From positions 248,001 to 312,000 of the forward strand of contig JAANYP010002100.1 in the NCBI GenBank assembly GCA_020465985.1: a stretch of 64,000 nt of DNA, in the 5' to 3' direction. Shown here one piece after another: positions 1 to 12,420 of this stretch. The position numbers and the translations under genes were made by a program. This stretch comes from Centrapalus pauciflorus (Eukaryota; Streptophyta; Magnoliopsida; Asterales; Asteraceae). How positions within the stretch are numbered: the first letter of the stretch is position 1; each line of letters begins with the position of its first letter. The notes under the pieces were generated by a model that was not told the DNA's origin, made no database searches, and worked only from the letters and a program-made list of their open reading frames with translations.

Positions 1-100
1 CCATCTCTTCTAGGCTTGTACCTAAACAATGCACCACTACATATTGACATGATCATTTTTTGCCATTAAAAAGCTCAATAGTACCTAGTAAGTTATTATA

Positions 101-490
101 CATATATACAATATTCACTAATAAAATTACTATTCATAAGTGGGTTATTCTAAAATGCACCATTTAATTATAATTTAATGAGGGTTAATCTAACATGCAC
201 CATCAACTATTTTATATTATAATATATAAATAGTTTACTTTATTAATTAAGTATTAAATAATTAAATTTATCATTAATATTTTTTTAAACGTATATACAT
301 CATCCACTAATGAAACTACCATTCATAAGTGGATTTCTTTAGATGCACCAATTAAACAATAATTTAATAAGAGTTTTCTGACATGCACCATTAACTATTT
401 TCTATTATCATGTATAAATGGTTTATTTTGTTAGTTAAGTATTTTATCAAGTATTAAATAATAAGTTTATCATAAATATCTTCTTAATAA
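101..490. repeat. Two diverged tandem units of about 190 bp
   Basis: The block starting near 101 is repeated from near 291. Both units carry CATTCATAAGTGG-like, ATGCACCA-like and long TATAAAT/TTAATTAAG segments in the same order, at roughly 80% identity by eye. A shorter start of a third unit may lie near 501. No coding potential is seen. The function is unknown; this is probably an old repeat fragment. Confidence 0.7.
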
Positions 491-1431
491 AAATTTTCTA
501 CATATAATATACATGTGATCCATATATCATCAATAATATTTTTCATGCATATGATACTATTACATGTGTTAAATTGTTACATTAAATTTATTTTATAGTA
601 ATTTATAAAAGAATATTTATTTTTATGGTATTTTTAAAAAATATTTATGTTTATGGTATTTTTTAAATATCACAAGAGAAATTTAAGATTGAATATATTA
701 TAATTTAACACTACAAATTCACATTTTATATCAATTTTTATAAAGTTTATTTATTATAACTATTATTGTGGGTGTGTGCCTATTTTACATAGAAGTTTTA
801 TACTTTTTTCTAACATGAAAAATATTAATATACTCAAAATACAATCAAACAAAAAACAATCCAAATAAATATATGTAATTTATTTATTTATTTTTTATTA
901 AACTAAAATATAAAAATCTACTATCGAAAGAATGATTAAAATTAATAAATTTTATAGTATCCATATAGAGATTATTATTTATTTATTTTTAAATTAAATC
1001 AAACAAAAATAAACCAAGTAAAATATATATTAAACCTAAACTTGAAAACATGAGAAAATATATTTGAATTAATAAATTTTCATATATCTATATATGAATT
1101 AGTAATAAGAACATCATGTAACTAAAATTTAATAATAAAATAAGATTAAATTTTTTTTCGTGATTTATCTTTTATTTAGATATATAAGTTGCATTTACAT
1201 ATTTTAGATTAATATACATAAAAATTTTAGGTTTATTTTTTCAGTTTATTATAATTTGGAGTTTTTAAATTTTTTCTAAAGCATAATTTAATTTAATATG
1301 ATTTTATCTTACTTCTTACTTGATTGATAAAAAAAACATAATTATACATCCGTCGCAACGCACGAACACCACATGACTTGTTGCTAACATTTATTAGGCT
1401 CCGAAGCGCATTAATCGTATGTATTAATTAT
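491..1431. other. AT-rich intergenic sequence, no gene seen
   Basis: This stretch is strongly AT-rich with no plausible exon. Around 1348-1375 the text CCGTCGCAACGCACG resembles the GC-rich hairpin near the 3' end of some plant Helitrons, but no matching start was found. Confidence 0.5.
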
Positions 1432-1818
1432 CAGGGTTAATATTGAAAAAATCTCACAATCTTTCTTTATGTTCGTGATTAAATTTCTAAACTTTTTTTT
1501 TTCCTATTGTTTAAGTCTCTAAACTATTTTTGTCTTATTCAAAATGTATATTTGACCGGTTACCAAACAAGTAACATTAGTTTTTTCACTTGTTTAATGT
1601 TGTAAATAAAAACCCACAATCTTTCCATATTTTAGTGATTAAGTCATTGAACTTTTAATTTTATAGTTGTATTTTAACGACTAATCTGATAGCCGGTCAA
1701 ATTTATATACATTTGAATAATACAAACATAGTTAAGGGACTTAAACAATTGGAAAAAAAATGTTAGGGACTTAATTGAGAAAATGATAAAAGTTGATTGA
1801 GTTTTTCAATATTAACTG
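1432..1818. mobile_element. Fold-back MITE-like element
   Basis: The ends are inverted copies: CAGGGTTAATATTGAAAAA at the left and the complement of CAGTTAATATTGAAAAAC at the right. Internal segments also pair (GACCGGTTACC against GATAGCCGGTC). Both flanks share TAATTAT, a possible 7-bp target duplication. There is no ORF. The superfamily is not certain. Confidence 0.6.
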
Positions 1819-1846
1819 TAATTATTATAAACAACTATGTTTATAT

Positions 1847-2330
1847 GAGATAATTGTGTAAAAAATCATCAGGTTGAACCGTTGAACCATTTTGTGATTT
1901 AAACTCCTGATCATTTTTCATTGCACAAAAACCCCCCAACTGATAAGATCTCACGGAACTGGGATAATACCGCTTGTACCCGATTAAAAGTCATAGGCGG
2001 CTCTCGACAAGTTATCAGTGACCACCAGAATTTTACCGAAAAAGTAAATTCAAACAAAAAAAATACAGATTTGAACAAAGAAATCAATAAGAAGTGTGAA
2101 TTTGAATCATATAATACAAACAAATGAACCCGCTAGAAAAAAGAGTTTTCGAAAACAAAGGATTGACTAGCAGATTACGATCGGTTCATCAGGTCTCAAG
2201 TCATTTAAAAAAAAAACCTTATTTTGATAAGTTTTAGTCAGTATGAGGTTTTTGTGCAATAAAAAATGATTAAGAGTTTTAATCACAAAAATGATACTAA
2301 CTTGAAAGGTTTTTTTTGTACATACATCCC
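1847..2330. mobile_element. Mutator-like fold-back MITE, copy 1 of 3
   Basis: The termini are GAGATAATTGTGTAAAAAA and the complement of GGGATGTATGTACAAAAAA. The flanks TGTTTATAT and TTTTTATAT agree at 8 of 9 positions, as expected for an old 9-bp Mutator-type duplication. Subterminal text (TTTTTCATTGCACAAAAACC, GTTTTAATCACAAAAATG) matches the elements at 8194 and 12588. The overlapping short ORFs on both strands follow from the palindromic structure and are not genes. Confidence 0.65.
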
Positions 2331-2339
2331 TTTTTATAT

Positions 2340-2939
2340 TAACAATGGATTTAAATGCCTGAATATTTAGTTGATGGGAGACTTATGTGCTTAGCTTGAT
2401 GATGTCATATAAGGCAATATTGTTTTGTTCCATTGTTATTTTTAGTCATTGCGTATTAGTGAACAGTGATTGTGACGTCTCCAACATACAAAGTAAATTG
2501 GATATGATGCAATTAAGTGGAAGAATATTGGAAATAAGTTTTACTAACATATTATGACGTCAAGTAGGAGAATACTCAAAATATTTATTGGAGTTGAGCT
2601 CAGATATTTCGAGTTTTTTCTTTTCTTTTTTTGCGTTAGATATTTATCGACAGTGAACAGAAATAACATTACATATTTTTAACAGTTAAATATGGTTAAT
2701 TAAATTACAGATTCAACTTTAAAACTAAATAACATAAGAATTATTAGTTTTTAAAACAAAAAAGTTAAACCATAAAATAAGAATTTTGTATACTTCAAAA
2801 CGTGACCGATGATCTTATATTTTGTTAAAAAAAAATTAATATTCAACATTGAATATTCACCACTGAATATTTGACATTGAATTAATATTAAATAAACGTT
2901 ATAAATTTGAATATTCAGTATTGAATATACGGTTCTACA
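2340..2939. other. AT-rich intergenic sequence
   Basis: No gene, RNA or clear element is visible. ATTGAATATTCA-like runs repeat locally at about 2840-2930 and form weak inverted repeats. Confidence 0.5.
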
Positions 2940-3345
2940 GGTTTGCACCAATTTTAGGTTCTACAATGATCCCAATCATACATAAATACACATAAGTATA
3001 CATATATAGCACCAAGTGTTTGCAACAAGATTTATATGATTTAAAATAATTATGGAAAAATATCTGTACAAAGAGTTGTATCATTCAAACTGTTCATAGA
3101 AATGTTTGTAAAACATGATTCATAAAATCTGACAAATTCATAGGATTTCAACAAAATTAATTGTATCTACCAAAATTTTTAGGTCAATATATGGATGCAG
3201 TTTTATCTACAACAAAACTCATAGTATTCAAATTTATTTTATAGATGTTCATAATGTTTAAACGAATAAAGTGTTTATATATTTGTGTGTAATTTGAATG
3301 AATTTTTTCATATGTTTTTACATAACACTATAAGTCTATAATTAT
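2940..3345. repeat. Dispersed repeat related to 37683-38040
   Basis: Phrases such as CAAGTGTTTGCAACAAGATT, GTTCATAGAAATGTTTGTAA, ACAAATTCATAGGATTTCAA and ACGAATAAAGTGTTTA recur in the same order at 37735-38000. The two copies are diverged. No ORF is present. The superfamily is unknown. Confidence 0.55.
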
Positions 3346-4068
3346 GACAAAATAAATTAACGATGTATATTTTACATCTTCTAGATGAAAACCTACCGAA
3401 TAAGGTTGGCTTCTGATTTTTTTTTTTTTTTTTTATTTTACTTTTTTTTTGGCATCATGTGGTTAAAGTGGAGAAATTTGTAAAGATGGGTATCTTTAAA
3501 TAATATCCTTTACAAGAATGGGTCTCCTCTTGATTTTTATAAATAAGGCCATAAGTGTGTATTTTAGACTTTGAAGTTTCGTCCCCGTTGATAACACTTA
3601 GGTTACATTGTTATATTTGGTACATAATTTTAGGAGTTATTATATTTATCTAAAACTTTATCAGAAAAGTAAAAGTCATGTTTAAAAGTAAAATCTAGAG
3701 ATTTTTTTTTTAAAAAAAAAAACATTTTATAAACTGCTAGTAGATGTAACATTTAAAAAACTCTAATCTTTTGGTCAAACAAAATTATATTAACCATCCT
3801 ATTTTTTATATTATAAATTTTAGTTAGTATTAATTTTCTTTTATGTAATTGAATACTAAAAGCTACAGCTACAACTAATTTTAATGAATATATTTATAAA
3901 ACTAAAACCTCCACATTTGCTAAAAAATACAGTTTTGTTAAAAAAATTACAGTTTTCAAAAGCTCCAACTACTAAAGTAGCGTGTGGATAACAGGATCTT
4001 GATATACCAGGATTTAAATATAATAGATTTTGAAAATGATAGGATTAAAATGTGACAGTATTTGAATC
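3346..4068. other. AT-rich intergenic sequence
   Basis: Homopolymer runs of T and A are frequent (3418-3450, 3702-3722). No exon or RNA gene is recognisable. Confidence 0.5.
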
Positions 4069-4956
4069 ATGTCATATGTTTGGTTTGCAGGATTTCAAAT
4101 TCAATTATTTGTAAAATATTGTTTATTTGCAAATGTTTTCAAATGAGTAAAGTAGGTAGGTGTATGAGAAATAAGGTAGGGTATGTTAAAAGGTGGGCAA
4201 GATGTAGATAGGTAGGGCTAGGGTGGTAGGTAGGTATGGTAGGTAGAGGTGGGTGGGTGGGGTGCGTAGGGTATGCTGGGATGGGATGTGAAGGCTAGTG
4301 TGGGATGAGTGTGTATAAGTAGATGTAAATAAGGTAGGATGGGTGATGGTAGGATACAATGTGTATTTGGTGTGGGATGGGTGAGTTTAAGGTGTGTAAG
4401 GGTGGGGTGGGTAGGGCTGCGTGAGAAGGGATAGTATGGGGTGGATATGTATATGGATGGCTAAGAGTAAGATACGATGTCTAGTTGGGTTGGTACGGTA
4501 GGTCGGGATAGGGTGGGGTGGGTAGGTACAATAGAGTATGTTACAATGGATTGGTGTAGGTAGGTAGTGTTAGATAGTTATTATTGTTGGGTATATGTAG
4601 TTAGGGTAGGGTATGGTAGGGTAGGGGTGGGATGGGATGGGATAGGTTGGGTGGGATAAGGTAGGTGTTGGTAGCTAAGGCAGGGTCAATAGGTATAGGT
4701 AGTTGGTGGTTAGGTTGAAGATAATAAAATATCGTCATTTGGTTAGAAATTTGAAAGGTAAAGATATAAGCTTATCAAATGATAGTGGGTAAGGAAGAAT
4801 TCTAAAACATTAAAATAGAGCATTGTGAAATGCTAAAGGATAATGAAATCTCTCTTCCTTTTTTTTTTTTTTTTTTTTTCCAAACATGATAAGAGATGAA
4901 TTTTCGAATGAAAATTCCACCAGTTTCACTGAAAGCCTGCAAACCAAACGTGACAT
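4069..4956. mobile_element. Putative non-autonomous DNA element holding a GGTAG array
   Basis: An inverted pair bounds this stretch: ATGTCATATGTTTGGTTTGC at 4069 and, at 4936-4956, the complement of ATGTCACGTTTGGTTTGCAG. The ends match except for a short indel. The middle is a degenerate GGTAG-type minisatellite. No clear target duplication was found, so the true ends may lie slightly outside. Confidence 0.5.
4141..4720 (+). repeat. Degenerate GGTAG/GGGTAG minisatellite, G-rich strand
   Basis: For about 580 bases the plus strand is almost free of C and built from variants of GGTAG, GGGTAG, GGTAGG and GGATGGG. It is irregular rather than an exact tandem array. It resembles the right arm of the element at 9934-11658. 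Confidence 0.8.
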
Positions 4957-7900
4957 AAGATTGTTTGTTTAGTTTCAAAGTTAAAATGTTGCAACTTCTG
5001 AATTTACCTCTTAATTTTAAGAGGAAGGCTTGAGTTTGAAAAAAAATTTAAGAGGCCTCATTTTTTTTTTTTTTTAATTTTAGTTTACAAACCTTAAAAC
5101 TATTTATCATATTAATTATTATAATTTCAGTTATCTTTTTTGAGTTGTTAATTAAAGTATAAGTTCAGTTAATTTTAATATATTTATCATATTATATATT
5201 ATAATTTAATTTTGTTTATATAAATTTATTAATTATAATTTATAATTAATTAGATATAATATCTTAAATTAATATTTTTCAGATGTTTCATATTACGAAA
5301 CAAACAATTCTAAGATCACCTTTTTATTTCATATTTCATATTTCAGATATTAAGATCACCTCTTAATTTCAGATATAATATTTAGATTTCAGACATTTAA
5401 ATTTAAAAAAAAAACAAATAACACCTAAATGTTACTTATTTGATCTCAAAAACTAAATTTATTAACAGATTCATCTAATGTCTCATTATAAATATGAATT
5501 AAAAAAATCAAACAATGTCTTCTATTAAATATCGATGGTACTATTCATTATACTTTTTTAATTAAGATAGTGTATAATATATAAATGCTACAAATAAATA
5601 AAAAATAATATTAATAAAATGATATAAATAATAAGTTTTATGTAAGTTATACTATGTTTGTTAATATCTGGATATTGATTTTAAGATTTTCAAATTATGA
5701 TTAGTAAAGTCGAGTTGATCGTTAGTAGAATCTCTCGTGGATAACCTCTTGATCTGATCTGAATTTGTTTTTTTTTCTTAATTATAAAACTATAATGAGC
5801 CAACTTTGTTAAATAAAATGTAATAATCAATTCAGTTAATTATCTAATTTATGCATAACTATAATTTTAATATAATCAACTTTAAATATAAATATAATTT
5901 TCATATAATTCTTGCTTTAAAATATAAATCTTAATGATGTAATTAAACTATCAAAATCCTTAAAATTTTCATTCAACAATCATTATAATGTTTTAATTTC
6001 AAATATTCTGTGAATTTGACATAAAATTAATCTTTGATGCAACTATAAGATATTTAAAAAATGCAATATGATTTTAATAGGATCCTAAGATCCTGATCTC
6101 AATTGTACGATTCAAACTTATGAAAACAAAAAAATCCAAATCGATCTTAACAATTTTGAATTATTAGAGAGTAGTTAGAAGATGATCAACGAAATTTTTT
6201 TTGGTGGGGGACAATGGGTTAAACCCTAGTTTTACAAAATAAAAAAAAGATGGAAAAGAGCCAATGACCTATTTTTACGAAGTATATATGAAAAGAAAAG
6301 AAAACCCCTTTTTTATAAAAATGCTCATTTAAAGTGTGAAGGACCTTTACAACCATTTATTTGGTGGCTGTATCAAACGATTTGATGAGCCATAAATATA
6401 GAAGTTGTGTCATGTATGATTATTTTCAAATGCAAAGATGAATCTTATTTTCAAATGCAAAGATGAATCTAAGGATGCGAAAATAAGACTAATTAAATTG
6501 ATGAATCGTCTCATAACTAGTATCAACTGCCAGCTATTAGTTTTGAGCTTTGTTTATTTTTGTTTTAGTTTTTCTTTGATGTTCAATTTTATCATTTTTT
6601 CTTTATAAAACTCAAAAAAACACTATATCATCTAGTCTTGGGTTTTTGTATCAATTCTTCTAGTTTTTTTGGTTGTAGACTGATCTTGAACTCTTATACA
6701 TACTTCGATTGACTCATAAATTCCAAATAATAAGAATAAATGTTTATGTAAATCTTAAGCACACTAATTTTTATATCACATAATGTGATAATTTATGTTT
6801 TTGAATATGCAAATGTTGAAACATGTGTTCAATCATATATAAAAAAGAGTATTTCTTGAAACACGAAATTAACAGCGTGTCATGGTTATATACTTTATTA
6901 GGGAGATGAGAATATCCATCTTTCCCAAATCTCATCTTTCTGTACATCTCAGCGTCACATCGGATATTTTCTCTCACCATCTTTCCCACATTTCTTAATT
7001 TTTTATCCCAATACTCATGTATCCCATTAATTTAGAAAGAGAATGAGAGAAAAATTTAGAGTGAGAGAGTGAAGCCAAGCGGGAGAGAGAGGCCGAGAAA
7101 GGGAGGTTGTGCAACAGGGCCGAGGTCCGGGGGTGGTGTGTCTGCCAGCCTCCATCTGATGAGGTCAAGGCTCGGCTTCTGTACACCTACCACACTTAGG
7201 GCATCAAGATTGGACACCTCCTCACAGTGCACATCTTTGTTACATCAACACTTAGGGCATCGAATATAAATTAACTTGAACAAAGGAAATAAAAATTAAT
7301 GATATCAAGATTTACAATCTTGGTCTAACTCCTGCCCATATTGTTCACCTAACTTTTGTATTAGTTTCATCATTGTTCGCCGTTGCCCTCAGGTATTTTT
7401 ATGTTGTCGGTAGAGACACGTTTTTTGAATCATGATGAGGCTGTGATCATATAATTATCCTTCAAATCCATTATGAGTGTGTAAAAAGAATGTATATAAA
7501 TTTTAGATGGTGTAGAAAATTTTATAGACTTAGACGTGTAAAAATTTTAGAGTAAAATGATCACATTTATTGGGTAAAATTGTTTAAAAATATTACTTTC
7601 GGTCAAATTTTGGACCTTGGAGACGTGGGAGGAAGCGTGGCAACATCACGGTTAGAATGGTGAGGGAGGTGGTGTGGACCGTGGTGACAGGCATGGTCGC
7701 GACTTCTTCTTGCCCACCCCGGATGGACTCAAAATGTTCTGATTTATATCACGTGCAATATAAGAAGACATGATGAATGATTACCAATATATGAAAAGAT
7801 GTGCCTCCGTTAATTTGGATCCCACCATCCTTATGTAGAGCCCCTTATTGGCCTCAAACAAATGGGGACAAATCAAACTTCAATCAATTAATACACCATA

Positions 7901-8184
7901 GCAATGATACACAAACACATATCACAAGATGGTTATTCGTTTACATTTAAATTTAAATTGCTTACATTCATGATACAAGTAGATATATATCCAACGAAAA
8001 GGGGGCTTGACCTAGTCAAATTTTCCAATGACATATTAACTTTTTAGGTCGAGTACTCGAGTTATATGTGCCCCTAATCTATTTCCTGGTGTGCCCCAAT
8101 CAAAATTTCCAGTGCTTAGTTGAGTTTTTGTTATTCGGTATCGTTTTGTTCCGTCTCTTTTGCTCTCAGCTTCTTGTTGGGGTG
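4957..8184. other. AT-rich intergenic sequence
   Basis: No gene could be supported. The stretch holds poly-A and poly-T runs and scattered inverted repeats. Two islands of higher GC (about 7060-7200 and 7615-7730) have no recognisable protein motif or splice structure. Confidence 0.45.
6421..6470. repeat. Perfect 25-bp tandem duplication
   Basis: Positions 6421-6445 and 6446-6470 are identical (unit begins TATTTTCAAATGCAAAG). The exact identity points to a recent slippage or small duplication event. Confidence 0.9.
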
Positions 8185-8193
8185 CTTATTAAT

Positions 8194-8683
8194 AAGAAAA
8201 CTTGCGCAACAACGCCCAAATTAGATCATTTTTGCGATTAAAACTCTCACCCATTTTTCATTACACAAAAAAATTCTCAACTGACTAAAACTTATCAAAA
8301 TTAGGTTTTTTTTTTGAAAAAAAAATAACTTGAAACTTGATTAACTAGTTGCAATCTGCTGACTAACCATTCGTCTCTGACGAACCTTCTCTCTAGTGAA
8401 CTCACTTGCTTGTGTTTAATGATTCAAATCTACATTTATTGTTGATTTCCTTATTCAAATCTGTGTTTTTTTTTGTTGGAATTACTTTTTCGGTGAAATT
8501 CCGGTGGTTACTGGTGACTTGTCGTCGTTGTCGACGATGGCCTGTGACTTTCAGTCGGTTACAAATCGGTAATATCTAAATTCCGTGATATTTTTATCAC
8601 TTGAGTTCTTTGTGTAATGAAAAATGGTTGTGAGTTTTAATCGCAAAATGGTTAAACTTGAGAGTTTTTTTGCACAAAGATTC
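8194..8683. mobile_element. Mutator-like fold-back MITE, copy 2 of 3
   Basis: The element is flanked by a perfect 9-bp duplication CTTATTAAT (8185-8193 and 8684-8692), which is diagnostic of Mutator-type insertion. Its ends, AAGAAAACTTGCGCAA and the complement of GAATCTTTGTGCAAAAA, are followed by the family text AAAACTCTCACCCATTTTTC and its inverted partner near 8630. It has no ORF and is non-autonomous. Confidence 0.85.
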
Positions 8684-8692
8684 CTTATTAAT

Positions 8693-9925
8693 ATCATTGT
8701 TGTTGTTCCAAAATAATATTAATAATAATAATAAACATGGTCTGTATTCATTCATCCAAAGATGAAGAATCAATGTGTTTGTTCAAAGTTTTTTATATGC
8801 ACACAAGAATGAACATAACAAACTACAAATTAAACTTCAAGAACGTGTATCAATAGATTCATTTTCATTATTAAACTAAATCATATATTTGAACCGATAT
8901 TAAATAAAATATAATATAATTCATATAAGCAAATCTTTAAGTAGTTAAAATTCTAAATCAACACTACGGAAAAACTTACATCTCATGAGGTAAAATCAGT
9001 GACAACCATACATATTAACGGAATTGTTATTTACATTCAGCTTATAACGTGTATATGTAAAAATTGGTGTGAATGAGTCGAGCTATACAAGCTCGATACG
9101 TTAAAAACTTGTAAATGTTTGAGTTAAAAGTATTGAACCAACATCAAGTCTAAATTCGAGTTCATTTAATAGACGATCTCGAGTCCAAGCATCACATCCA
9201 CGAGTTTAAACGAGCCAAGCCAACACCATTTTGGAACTTGAGGTCGATTAAATGGGAAGTCGTAGGACAATTTTTAAAAATTATTTTGTCATCAATTTAT
9301 TTAGTTTTTAATCAATTTAAACATTTATATTTTAAAAAAAAATTAATTTTTTGTTGATGCAAGATTTTATTTCAGCATTAACTCCCGTCTTCTTACCAAA
9401 ATCACATCGATTTATGTATAAATAAAATTTGTGTTTTATGAATCAATAAAAAAATATTTTTTTTTAAATTAACATTAAATATGTAAATTAATTATAAATA
9501 ATAAAAAAATAAACGTTAAATTGGTTCACCGTATATCTATGAAAGTCATGTTCTCCTTATGAAATTCTATATACACATAATATTTTTTCAATTTCAGTTT
9601 AGAACAAATAAGCGTTATAAGATTCAAATAATATTTTTTCAATTCATATAATACTTATTGTAACGAATGACGGCGTTATTCGAGTAATCTATATGAATTA
9701 TGTATTCTAATCAATTCCCAATAAATTTAAGTTCGTGAAAACAAAAACAACAATCAACACGTACGATGGACGAGGCTATCAATGTAAGAGAACGGCAATG
9801 AGGTGCGGAGATCAATTCCCCAGGTGCATTTATAAATCATTTTTAATTCATGATTTCCTTTATTTTAATATATGCATAAATACAATTACATATCATAAAA
9901 TATTCATAGATGATATGTTAGATGT
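8693..9925. other. AT-rich intergenic sequence
   Basis: No gene is seen. Near 8961 the text CACTACGGAAAAA resembles a CACTA-transposon end, but no partner end was found. Confidence 0.45.
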
Positions 9926-10109
9926 GATGTGGATAGGGCTGGCAATGGATGGATTGGATTGGATTTGGATCATGATCCAACAGATCACTGATCCAATTAA
10001 GTGGATCATGGATTTGATCCATTAGCCAATGGATCATGATCTGATCCATGATCCAATTACTTTGACAGATGGATCATGATCTAGATTGACCCATTTAACT
10101 TTTCAATTT

Positions 10110-10880
10110 TCAGCTATGATCCATCCTACCCTGCCCCACGACCCACGTTGACCTACCGCTCAACTGCTCATTCCCACTCCTCAACCTACCCACCCCTACC
10201 CTACCTACCCCTACCTACCCCCTATCCTTCTCCAATCATCTTTCCTCCTACCTACCCTACCCACCCACGCCTTACCTCCTACCTACCCTACCCTACCTAC
10301 CCACTACCCTACTACCCTACCCCTTACCTACCTTACCCTACCCTACCTTACCCACCCACCTACCTACCCTACTTACCTACCTACCACTACCCTACCTACC
10401 CCCTACCTTACCTACCCTACCTACCCCTACCCTACCCTACCCACCCACCCCCTAACACGCCTACTCCTACCTACCTACCCTACCCCACCCTACCCTACCT
10501 ACCATACCCCTACCTACCACTACCTACCTACCCCCTACCCTACCTACCCTACCCACGCACCCCTACACGCCTTACCTCCTACCTACCTACCTACCTACCC
10601 ACCCGCATCCTACCCTACCCTACATGTGCCTTACCTCCTCCCTACTCTTACCCTACCCTTACTACTACCCTACCCCTACCTTACCTACCCTACCCACCCA
10701 CCCCTACCACGCCTTACTTCCTACCTACCCTACCCTATTCCACCACCCACCACCACCCCACCTACCCCCTAACCTACCCTACCACCTACCTTACCTCCTA
10801 CCTACCCTACCCTACCCCCTTTACCTCTCTATCCACCCACCGCTACCCCAAAACCTTACATCCTACCCTACCCCCTAGGG
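10110..10880 (+). repeat. C-rich CCTAC/CTACC minisatellite arm
   Basis: The plus strand is built from CCTACC, CTACCC and CACCC variants and is nearly free of G. It is the left arm of a large inverted arrangement whose turning point is the CCCTAGGG at about 10873-10880. The phase drifts from unit to unit. Confidence 0.9.
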
Positions 10881-11445
10881 TAAGGGGTTAGGTAGGGTAG
10901 GAGGTGGGGGTATATGGGGATAGTGGTAGGGTAGGGTAGAGCAGGGTAGGTAGGGGTAGGGTAGGTAGGAGGGGATAGCAGTAGGTGGATAGGGTAAGAG
11001 GTGGGTAGAGTAGGTAGGGGTAAGGTAGTGGTAGGTACGGGGTAAGGGTAGGGTAGGGTTAGGTAGGGGCAGGGTAGGTAGGGGTAAAGGAGGTAAAGTA
11101 GGTGTGGGGTAGCGGTGGGTGGATAAGGTAAAGCGAGGGTAGGGTTGGGGTAGGACAGGGGGGTAGGTAGGGGTATGGTACGAGGAGGTTGGGTGGATAG
11201 GGTAAGCGGTGGTGATGGGTAGGGTAGGGGTAGGGTAGTGGTAGGTTAGGGGGTAAGGGTAAGGTAGGTAGGAGGTAGTGGGTGGATAGGCTAAGCAGTG
11301 GGTATGGTAGGTAAGTTGTAGGGTGGGTAGGGGTAAGGTACGTAGGGGTAGGGTAGGTTAGGGGTAGGGTAGTGGTATGGTGGGTATGTGAGGTAGGGTA
11401 TGTAGGTTGAGAGTAGGGTGGGGTTGGGTGGTTTGAGGGTTTGGT
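10881..11445 (+). repeat. G-rich GGTAG/GGGTAG minisatellite arm
   Basis: This is the compositional inverse of the left arm: GGTAGGGTAGG-like units on the plus strand and nearly no C. The two arms are inverse in motif but do not align base by base, so the palindrome is one of repeat type rather than an exact hairpin. Confidence 0.9.
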
Positions 11446-11720
11446 GTTGTGAAATAAATTAATGTGTATTTTTTTTAAAAATTAATTGGATCGATCCAGA
11501 TGGATCATGGATCGATCTATTTGTTGATCCAGATCCATGGATCAATTTTATTGGATCTTCAAATGGATTATTGGATTGATTTCTTTGACCCATTAAACAT
11601 AAAATTGGATTTAGATTGGATCGGATTTTGGATCAAAAGTGATCCATTGCCAGGTCTAGATGTGGACCGACGTAACTCCATCTTTACAACATAATTAAGT
11701 TATTATATCATTTTGCACCA

Positions 11721-11823
11721 CTAGGGCCTTGTTTGTTTATCTTTTAATGGAATCATTAAAAGATCATTTTATCTTTGAATGATTTCTTAATGGTTCCATT
11801 AAGTAGAAAACAAACAACCCTTA
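11721..11823. mobile_element. Short MITE of about 100 bp
   Basis: Inverted ends AGGGCCTTGTTTGTTT and the complement of AAGGGTTGTTTGTTTTC bracket a small fold-back (TTTTAATGGAATCATTAAAAG). No clear duplication was found. It is too short to assign to a superfamily. Confidence 0.55.
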
Positions 11824-12108
11824 AGTTACTATAACAATCATCTTTCTATAACGTTGATTTTTTTATTTATATTATCAAAAATATATACAACAATTAATTT
11901 TTATTATATAATTATTCAAAACAGATACGTTAATAAATTTTAAATTACAAAATCAAAACTAGTATAACTACTAAATTTGAAGATTAAAAAACAACATAAA
12001 TTTTAACTAAAATTCCCACCCCAACATTTTGACATCTTCCCCTTGTGAGATACTATCAATTTCAAAGTTGATTCGGTTAAATGACACTATAGTTGAGAAA
12101 AAAATATA

Positions 12109-12420
12109 GGGTGCGTTCAATTGATGAAAACTGAAGTGTATTCTGCTTTTATTTTTATGAAAACAAAGGTTTTATGAAAACATGTTCATTTACATTGTTT
12201 TTAAAATTAATTTTTATTTTCAAAGTTTATAACTAAATGTTGAAAACAATTTAAATCTGTTTTCAAACCATTTTCATTAATTCCAAAGCTGAAAACTATA
12301 ATTATTATATGAATGTGTTTTCAGAATTTTAAATTGTTTTTTGAAAATTAAATCTAAAAATATTTTCTTGAAAACTGAAATTAAGAACAAATGAAAAATT
12401 TTCATCAAATGAACGCAGCC
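12109..12420. mobile_element. MITE with GCGTTCA-type inverted ends
   Basis: The left end GGGTGCGTTCAATTGATGAA pairs with the right end, which reads GGCTGCGTTCATTTGATGAA on the other strand. The interior is AT-rich and lacks an ORF. The target duplication is unclear. The end sequence resembles PIF/Harbinger MITEs, which is an inference. Confidence 0.7.

Larger units (their letters stand above)
9934..11658. mobile_element. Non-autonomous hAT element with an inverted C-rich/G-rich interior
   Basis: An exact 8-bp duplication GATGTGGA flanks the element (9926-9933 and 11659-11666). The terminal inverted repeats are TAGGGCTGGCAATGGAT and the complement of TAGACCTGGCAATGGAT, with two mismatches. 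The TAGGG-type end and the 8-bp duplication are hAT hallmarks. Many GGATCATGATCC-like motifs lie just inside both ends, as hAT subterminal transposase-binding repeats do. The interior is a C-rich minisatellite followed by a G-rich one. No transposase is encoded; the long Pro-Thr-Tyr-Leu ORFs are repeat artefacts. Confidence 0.88.

Noticed and set aside
1911..2127. Overlapping ORFs on opposite strands
   Set aside because: They fall inside a fold-back MITE and reflect its structure.
10148..10891. 247-codon ORF rich in Pro, Thr, Tyr and Leu
   Set aside because: It is a translation of the CCTAC minisatellite; all three frames give similar low-complexity text.
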